Of a stretch of 64,000 bases of DNA, positions 61,301 to 64,000 are shown piece after piece. Position numbers and translations under genes: made by a program. The number at the start of each line of letters is the position of its first letter. The first letter of the stretch is position 1. Origin of the DNA: Bemisia tabaci (lineage: Eukaryota > Arthropoda > Insecta > Hemiptera > Aleyrodidae); NCBI RefSeq assembly GCF_918797505.1, contig NC_092802.1:15769883-15833882 (forward strand), given 5' to 3'. Under the pieces are notes generated by a model. The model did not search any database, was not told the origin of the DNA, and saw only the letters and a list, made by a program, of their open reading frames with translations.

Positions 61301-61921
61301 TTCTAGTACAAGGCTACAACCACAGCTATCCCTTATGTGAACAGCACAAAGTTTTCTCTCATCTGAACAGAGCTCTTATGGGCAATTTCATTTGAAGAAG
61401 CAGAAACAAATTTCAAAAGCATACAACTTACCATATGAAATGGTGATGCCAAGTGTTTTACTACTTCCTGCTCAATCTTCAAACATAGCTTGTGATTGAT
61501 CGCAGATGCCGATGCCGATGCGGCAAAGATGAAAAAATCCAAAACTCTTAAGACTGCAGTGGTACAAATATCTTGCTGACAATGTTTCAATAGAACACCC
61601 AAAAACTTATCACAGGCTAAATTTTTGAGGAACTGTTCTTTTGCATCCTCTACTTGGATGACAGTAATAAGCACGAAAGTCCACAAGTGGAAAAGTTTGC
61701 AAATTTGCTCATCTGAACTTAGATCTGCCCTTGCCAATTCATTCAGAATAAACTGGTTTATCCTTAAAAGCACCGCAGCTTGTTCAGAGTTAATCGTCTT
61801 GAAGTGCGGTAGAATTATAAAAATATTGAGAACATTTTCATAACTGGTCATGATTTCATCCACTGACTTGATGCGATCAAGATAGTCAACACTTAATTCA
61901 CAAATTTGGTTTTTGCTGCTC
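46238..61921 (-). CDS. utp20: UTP20 (DRIM), SSU processome HEAT-repeat protein, 5' partial
   Basis: At least twelve minus-strand exons, read from 61921 down to the stop at 46238-46240, give roughly 2370 codons of a long helical protein. Diagnostic stretches are IPIVLRILYSKML with RTTILRYLAGC (DRIM core), RIFRVQECLRYIVLGL, IPPAPKERPKVESHVYAKTN, VRLGAAEFLY, and a lysine-rich end (PEKAAKRKIKKQL). Family knowledge: UTP20 is a U3 snoRNP-associated scaffold of about 2,500-2,800 residues needed for 18S rRNA maturation in the nucleolus. About 400 N-terminal residues must lie beyond 61921, so the LTR element at 62.4 kb probably sits in a UTP20 intron. An acidic insert near 54.1-54.3 kb splits the HEAT array. 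It is convergent with nwk, with stops 4.2 kb apart. Confidence 0.95.
46419..46587. mobile_element. hAT-type MITE, family E copy 4 in utp20 intron
   Basis: 169 bp, CAGTGGCGTGG to GCATTGCCACTG; flanks GAAACACT and GAAAAACT (7 of 8). It starts 40 nt before the last utp20 exon (on the minus strand). Confidence 0.88.
46755..46990. mobile_element. diverged family N-like remnant
   Basis: Keeps TAGCAGACTTCCTGTAATAC and AAAAACTTCCTTGATTTC TGTTCTC-type blocks in the order seen at 25928. Lies in the last utp20 intron. Confidence 0.5.
47176..47445 (-). CDS. utp20: utp20 exon
   Basis: Acceptor TCTTTCCAG, donor GTAAAA at 47175; 90 codons, phase 0 both ends. Encodes VFNWFAALALKF, GYYKQKFGLQEYSQLVHKVQ, then a basic stretch (KRAERKKSRAQE). 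Confidence 0.9.
47901..48050 (-). CDS. utp20: utp20 exon
   Basis: Acceptor TTTTTTTAG, donor GTAAGT at 47900; 50 codons, phase 0 both ends. Encodes TMKNLVYIAEVLKDVQ and SLIWLVRKLRQRINMELARA. Confidence 0.88.
48923..49173 (-). CDS. utp20: utp20 exon
   Basis: Acceptor TGTTTTGTAG, donor GTAAGG at 48922; 251 nt, phase 1 in and 0 out. Encodes AQELLGHPHEWVRLGAAEFL, then SLILDHVDQLRPGAQILDKL, matching the WVRL-AA-F HEAT motif of UTP20. Confidence 0.9.
49604..49967 (-). CDS. utp20: utp20 exon
   Basis: Acceptor TTTTTATCAG, donor GTAAGT at 49603; 121 codons plus 1 nt. Encodes VVDKLFDMVLVWVKHPKTIY, RLSVQLCGIFI and LLPVVCTHLIG. The preceding exon ends KE, giving the expected KEVVDKLF join. Confidence 0.92.
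50705..51591 (-). CDS. utp20: utp20 exon
   Basis: Acceptor TTTTTTCAG, donor GTCAGT at 50704; 887 nt, phase 1 in and 0 out. 295 complete codons with tandem helices: NAHILVEFGLRLYHYLLKK, FELVQVSFKAMSTLVRD, YSRQATAFTLLKVIIGKKL, LPHVRLQARQVFLAFLLNYP. One of the best conserved parts of UTP20. Confidence 0.95.
52142..52162 (+). repeat. C tract in utp20 intron
   Basis: About 20 consecutive C just 115 nt beyond the utp20 exon at 52277. Homopolymer only. Confidence 0.9.
52277..52520 (-). CDS. utp20: utp20 exon
   Basis: Acceptor TTATTTACAG, donor GTTAGT at 52276; 81 codons plus 1 nt. Encodes ELASSFVHQRIFRVQECLRY, NQFLSTEAMLIFAYGVTSQS and DCFIIPPA, conserved in UTP20. Confidence 0.92.
53373..54539 (-). 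CDS. utp20: utp20 exon with acidic insert
   Basis: Acceptor TTATGTTTCAG, donor GTGAGT at 53372; 389 codons, phase 0 both ends. It starts ALGSICKLLPWQQYYAIL, then a basic patch (NGKIRKKKN), about 95 residues rich in Glu and Asp, then HEAT helices (IPLALTITQLLQKLPEKLL, LESVRRATRQTLQQIILSLG). Acidic inserts are usual in UTP20 orthologues. Confidence 0.94.
54781..54848 (-). mobile_element. tRNA-like SINE head
   Basis: Minus strand: GCAGTGAAGTGGTCAACGC (A-box region) and GGAGTTCAATCCTCC (B box). It lies in a utp20 intron. Confidence 0.5.
55088..57504 (-). CDS. utp20: utp20 large central exon (DRIM core)
   Basis: Donor GTAAGG at 55087. The best acceptor is CTCAACTTTTCAG (exon from 57504, 2-nt carry in); the frame stays open to about 57650, so the 5' border is uncertain. 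About 805 codons: LAFDCIVSRKYEYLTPYIEN, LIDDKTFKSELTAF, KLIPIVLRILYSKML, RTTILRYLAGCESKELELF, IQEINSSQSIHSFFSILNPL. These are the signature DRIM-domain blocks of UTP20. Confidence 0.92.
58047..58130 (-). CDS. utp20: possible small utp20 exon, borders unresolved
   Basis: Minus-strand frame with helical, coding-like text (DAIHELLSLICFRNLTSCAN, FEEAGLK). If the acceptor is TGCTTCAG (exon from 58090) and the donor is GTGAAT at 58046, a 44-nt exon would bridge phase 2 of the previous exon to phase 1 needed by the next. The stronger-looking acceptor TTTTCTAG (exon from 58130) gives a phase clash. Needs transcript data. Confidence 0.3.
58482..58812 (-). CDS. utp20: utp20 exon
   Basis: Acceptor TTGATTTCAG, donor GTAAAT at 58481; 331 nt, phase 1 in and 2 out. 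Encodes GPFLNSLYSKLNSLEEKPDY, ELFLDFMENEYNVINPDVAK and SWNVKQ. The 2-nt overhang needs a following exon starting with 1 nt, which argues for a small exon before the big one. Confidence 0.88.
59377..59817. mobile_element. foldback family J copy 2 in utp20 intron
   Basis: AATGGGTCAGTTGCCCTGGTC to GACCAGCGCAACTGACCCATT, 441 bp. Ends 65 nt from the donor of the utp20 exon at 59883. Confidence 0.88.
59883..60291 (-). CDS. utp20: utp20 exon
   Basis: Acceptor TATTTTCAG then ATTCGACTGC, donor GTGAGT at 59882; 136 codons plus 1 nt. Encodes IRLLAATILVSLNKNQEHE, YRDKLICLQRLEYNSKLKD, LSYLFGTLFINFKLIW and FWPIYRNQLL, a well conserved UTP20 region. Confidence 0.9.
60711..60838. repeat. exact 64-bp tandem duplication in utp20 intron
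   Basis: TTGGGAATCAAAAAACAAAA starts both units (60711 and 60775); the 64-nt units are identical, so the duplication is recent. Confidence 0.95.
61432..61921 (-). CDS. utp20: utp20 exon: most N-terminal one in window
   Basis: Acceptor ATATTACAG ends at 61922 (minus), donor GTAAGT starts at 61431; 490 nt, 1-nt carry in and phase 0 out. Encodes HEAT-like helices (VDYLDRIKSVDEI, LLRINQFILNELARADL, VLRVLDFFIFA) ending ASPFHM, which joins IRLLAATIL of the next exon as expected for UTP20. Confidence 0.87.
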
Positions 61922-62109
61922 CTGTAATATAAAAGATACATAATACGTTAATGTCCATTAGAGTATTTTTCATAGATTTCAGTGTTTTAGGTTTTCGTTG
62001 GTGGCATCAATGAACATAGGACAAAAGCCTCTGGAATTCCAAAAATTCTGATGTAATATACGAGTGAGTCAGATCGCAAACTAAACGTTACCGTGGCAGT
62101 CTCTTCGAT

Positions 62110-62384
62110 ACAAAAATATGGCAATCTCAATCTTGACACTTTGGCTCAGCTACAGCAAATTGTTTACACTTTGACCAATAAGGGTGGGAAATAAACAAGG
62201 TTTGATTGAGAAGCCTGCCAAACCCATTATAGTGCGCGAATGGACTCGAGTATAATATTGAGTTTCTTGTGAGCGGGCGATTCTAATGTCCCGTAACCAA
62301 TGTAAAATAAAAACATTAATATCTTAGTTAGAAGTTCATTTCAGTGATTTTTGATGCAAGAATCGTGTTTTATATGAAATTCTG
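62110..62384. mobile_element. MITE family L, truncated copy cut by the LTR element
   Basis: Matches the inner and right part of the L family (CTTTGGCTCAGCTACAGC, TTGTGAGCGGGCGATT, AACATTAATATCTTAGTTAG, TCGTGTTTTATATGAAATTC) and stops abruptly at the LTR; the outermost part of its TIR is missing. Confidence 0.78.
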
Positions 62385-62737
62385 GGTAACAGACGTCCAC
62401 GCCACACAGGCCACGCTCCTGAGCGTGGCTCACGAGTTGGCAACTACGCGCCCCGCCAAGCGCCGCGCGGAGCCTTTTCCCGGAAGGTTCTCGAGCCTTC
62501 CTGCATTGTTCCACCACCGCTGCGCGCTCCCGCATCTCGGCGCCTCTGGACTCTTCTAGGATCCTTCGGACCCATATATATGCCACCGGCCCGACCGGCC
62601 AGAGTCAGTCTCGCATCTTTCACCTTTGCAGCTAGTTTCGTAGATTATAGTGCTGTTGTTCTTTTAGTGTTCTTTTGGTGTTCGAATAAATATTCTCACA
62701 CCGATCCACGCGCGTCTTATTTCCTTCGTCCCCCACA
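62385..62737 (+). mobile_element. 5' LTR of a Gypsy-type retrotransposon
   Basis: GC-rich block that begins abruptly inside a MITE copy, contains a TATA-like run (ACCCATATATATGCC near 62572) and an AATAAAT signal near 62686, and ends CCCCACA just before the primer-binding site. The right LTR is outside the window, so the exact 5' end (about 62385) and the target duplication cannot be checked. Confidence 0.75.
62572..62580 (+). promoter_or_regulatory. LTR TATA box
   Basis: CATATATATG inside the LTR; transcription would start shortly after, upstream of the AATAAAT signal, giving a short R region. Confidence 0.45.
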
Positions 62738-62738
62738 C

Positions 62739-62758
62739 TGGTGACCCTCGACGTGATC
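62739..62758 (+). other. primer-binding site, tRNA-Trp-like
   Basis: TGGTGACCCTCGACGTGATC follows the LTR end after one base. It is complementary to the 3' end of animal tRNA-Trp (which gives TGGTGACCCCGACGTGAT) apart from one C/T difference plus an offset. tRNA-Trp priming is typical of CsRn1-like Gypsy elements (family knowledge). Confidence 0.75.
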
Positions 62759-62785
62759 TTGTTTCCCCCCGTTCCGTGAAATATA

Positions 62786-63757
62786 ATGGCTACCGACGGG
62801 GACCCCCAGCCGACCAACGTCATACTCTCCGCCGACCAGTTCGCCGCCGTCCAACGTGTGACACTCCGCCCCATACCTATGCAGCCCGAGGACCCGGAGC
62901 TTTGGTTCGACTTACTAGAGCAACAGTTCGCCCTCCACAACATCACCTCGGAACGCACGAGATTTATCCACGCCAGCACACTCCTGGAGGGACGTTTCGC
63001 GCAGGAAGTGAAGGACATCATACGGAACCCGCCCGCGGACACTCCTTACACCACACTCCGACGTGAGCTGATCAGCCGTCTCTCCATCTCCGAAGCGCAG
63101 CGCATCCGTCAGCTTCTCGGCCAGGAGGACCTCAACGGCCGCTCCCCGTCACAGTTCCTGCGGCACCTCCGCTCCCTCGCCGGATCACTCAGCATCCCGG
63201 ATCCCATCCTGCGGAATTTATGGCTCCAGCGTCTCCCGCCGCAGACACAGGCCATCCTCCAAGGACATAAAAATCAGCCACTTGACGAGCTCGCCAGCAT
63301 CGCAGATGGCATCATGGACGTGTTCCCGCAGCCACCCGTCCCCGCAGTGCACGCCTGTTCCAGCACGCCACGCGCTACGTCTGCTACCAGTCAACTCGCC
63401 GACATCGACGAACTCCAACGAAAGCTCGAGGCGCTGATGACCTACTGCAAGGACATTTGCCAGTCACGGCCCCGCCACCGCTCGCCGTCCAGAGACCCAT
63501 CTCCGCACCGCGGTTACCGCGACGACACATCACGCCGCCGCTACCGGGACGACGACACGCCGCGCGGACTATTATCCTGCCCGCGACTACTACCAACCAC
63601 GCGAGTACTCCCGCGGCGCATCTCCGTCCAGAAACCGCTACCGAGACCAGCCCTCCGAGCGTCCACGCAACCACCACCGCTCGCCACCCAGACCTCGACG
63701 CCGCCTCCTCGAGCCGAAAGATGGAACCTGTTTCTACCACACGAACTTCGGGGATGA
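62786..63757 (+). CDS. gag: retrotransposon Gag, frame-shifted at the C-terminal end
   Basis: ATG at 62786 after the primer site. Codes a Gag capsid-like protein: LRPIPMQPEDPELWFDLLEQ, FALHNITSERTRFIHA, FLRHLRSLAGSL, LWLQRLPPQTQAIL, typical of Gypsy Gag (retrotrans_gag family). After about codon 258 (near 63560) the reading changes from an Arg/Tyr-rich basic tail to an unrelated frame that stops at 63755. The expected basic tail and the Cys/His knuckle continue in another frame to a TAA at 63813. A one-base indel is the simplest cause; the copy is probably defective or carries an assembly error. Confidence 0.88.
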   Translation: MATDGDPQPTNVILSADQFAAVQRVTLRPIPMQPEDPELWFDLLEQQFALHNITSERTRFIHASTLLEGRFAQEVKDIIRNPPADTPYTTLRRELISRLSISEAQRIRQLLGQEDLNGRSPSQFLRHLRSLAGSLSIPDPILRNLWLQRLPPQTQAILQGHKNQPLDELASIADGIMDVFPQPPVPAVHACSSTPRATSATSQLADIDELQRKLEALMTYCKDICQSRPRHRSPSRDPSPHRGYRDDTSRRRYRDDDTPRGLLSCPRLLPTTRVLPRRISVQKPLPRPALRASTQPPPLATQTSTPPPRAERWNLFLPHELRG

Positions 63758-63815
63758 TGCTCGCAACTGCGCCCAGCCCTGCAATTACCAGTTAAACTCC
63801 ACCGGCAGCCGTTAA
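63565..63815 (+). pseudogene. out-of-frame Gag tail with Cys/His knuckle
   Basis: The frame one base on from the Gag start reads an Arg/Tyr/Pro-rich tail and then a knuckle with Cys at 63729, His at 63738 and Cys at 63768 and 63780 (CFYHTNFGDDARNCAQPC), then TAA at 63813. The CFYH...C..PC type is usual in insect Gypsy elements of the CsRn1 kind. Confidence 0.75.
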
Positions 63816-64000
63816 GGGCGGCGACCGACTGCCCCCCGTTCTCCAGCCGCCTTTGCGTCGTCGATCGCACAACGCAGCACCGCTTCCTCGTTGACACTGG
63901 CTCCGACGTCTGTTGTTTTCCACGCCGACTTCTCAAAGGAAAATTCACCCCCTCCTCCTACGAACTCAACGCAGCCAACAATTCTAGCATTCGCACTTAT
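63812..64000 (+). CDS. pol: Pol: aspartic protease, start only
   Basis: The frame shared with the Gag start re-opens: text typical of a retrotransposon protease, with the DTGSD active site at 63893-63907 and a following hydrophobic/Arg stretch. It runs off the right edge. Relative to the knuckle frame this is a -1 change, consistent with programmed Gag-Pol frameshifting (inference). Confidence 0.8.

Noticed and set aside
62344..62586. Frames on both strands in the LTR
   Set aside because: GC-rich non-coding LTR with TATA box and poly(A) signal.

Overview
This is eukaryotic, intron-rich animal DNA, and the two host genes point to an insect or other arthropod. No bacterial, organellar or CRISPR feature is visible. 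Several of the repeat families (for example those beginning CTGCCGTGCTAAGG and TTTTGCAATTAGGAACTA) remind me of hemipteran, whitefly-like genomes. That is unverified recollection, not evidence from this window.

Layout. (1) 1-11917: no coding exon recognised. This is probably the 5' part of a nervous wreck intron and is packed with short, self-complementary, non-autonomous DNA transposons (MITE or foldback type). One stack is nested: a MITE at 8961-11673 is split by a 2.1-kb element with TA target duplication, which itself holds a pair of ~490-bp inverted arms around a tRNA-like SINE head. (2) 11918-42007, plus strand: fourteen consecutive exons of nervous wreck / FCHSD2 (distal F-BAR region, two SH3 domains, proline-rich tail, stop). 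All splice phases agree and give 801 codons plus stop; the 5' exons lie outside the window. The introns hold dozens of MITEs, minisatellites, ~60-nt A tracts and a dead mariner-like fragment. (3) 42008-46237: AT-rich 3' UTRs and intergenic space between two convergent genes. (4) 46238-61921, minus strand: most of UTP20 (DRIM, SSU processome HEAT-repeat protein), at least twelve exons from an internal region to the stop. About the first 400 residues are outside the window. Its introns are small and hold few repeats. (5) 61922-64000: remnant of the same MITE family as at 8961 and 14022, cut by a Gypsy-type LTR retrotransposon (LTR, tRNA-Trp-like primer site, gag, start of protease) running off the right edge.

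The two host genes are unrelated in function: Nwk acts in membrane remodelling and endocytic traffic at synapses, UTP20 in nucleolar 18S rRNA maturation. The main interest is repeat biology: elements flanked by unusually long direct duplications, a duplicated exon 5' end, a 62-bp perfect hairpin inside a 1-kb element, and repeats lying close to splice sites of nervous wreck. I found no clearly new multi-gene system.
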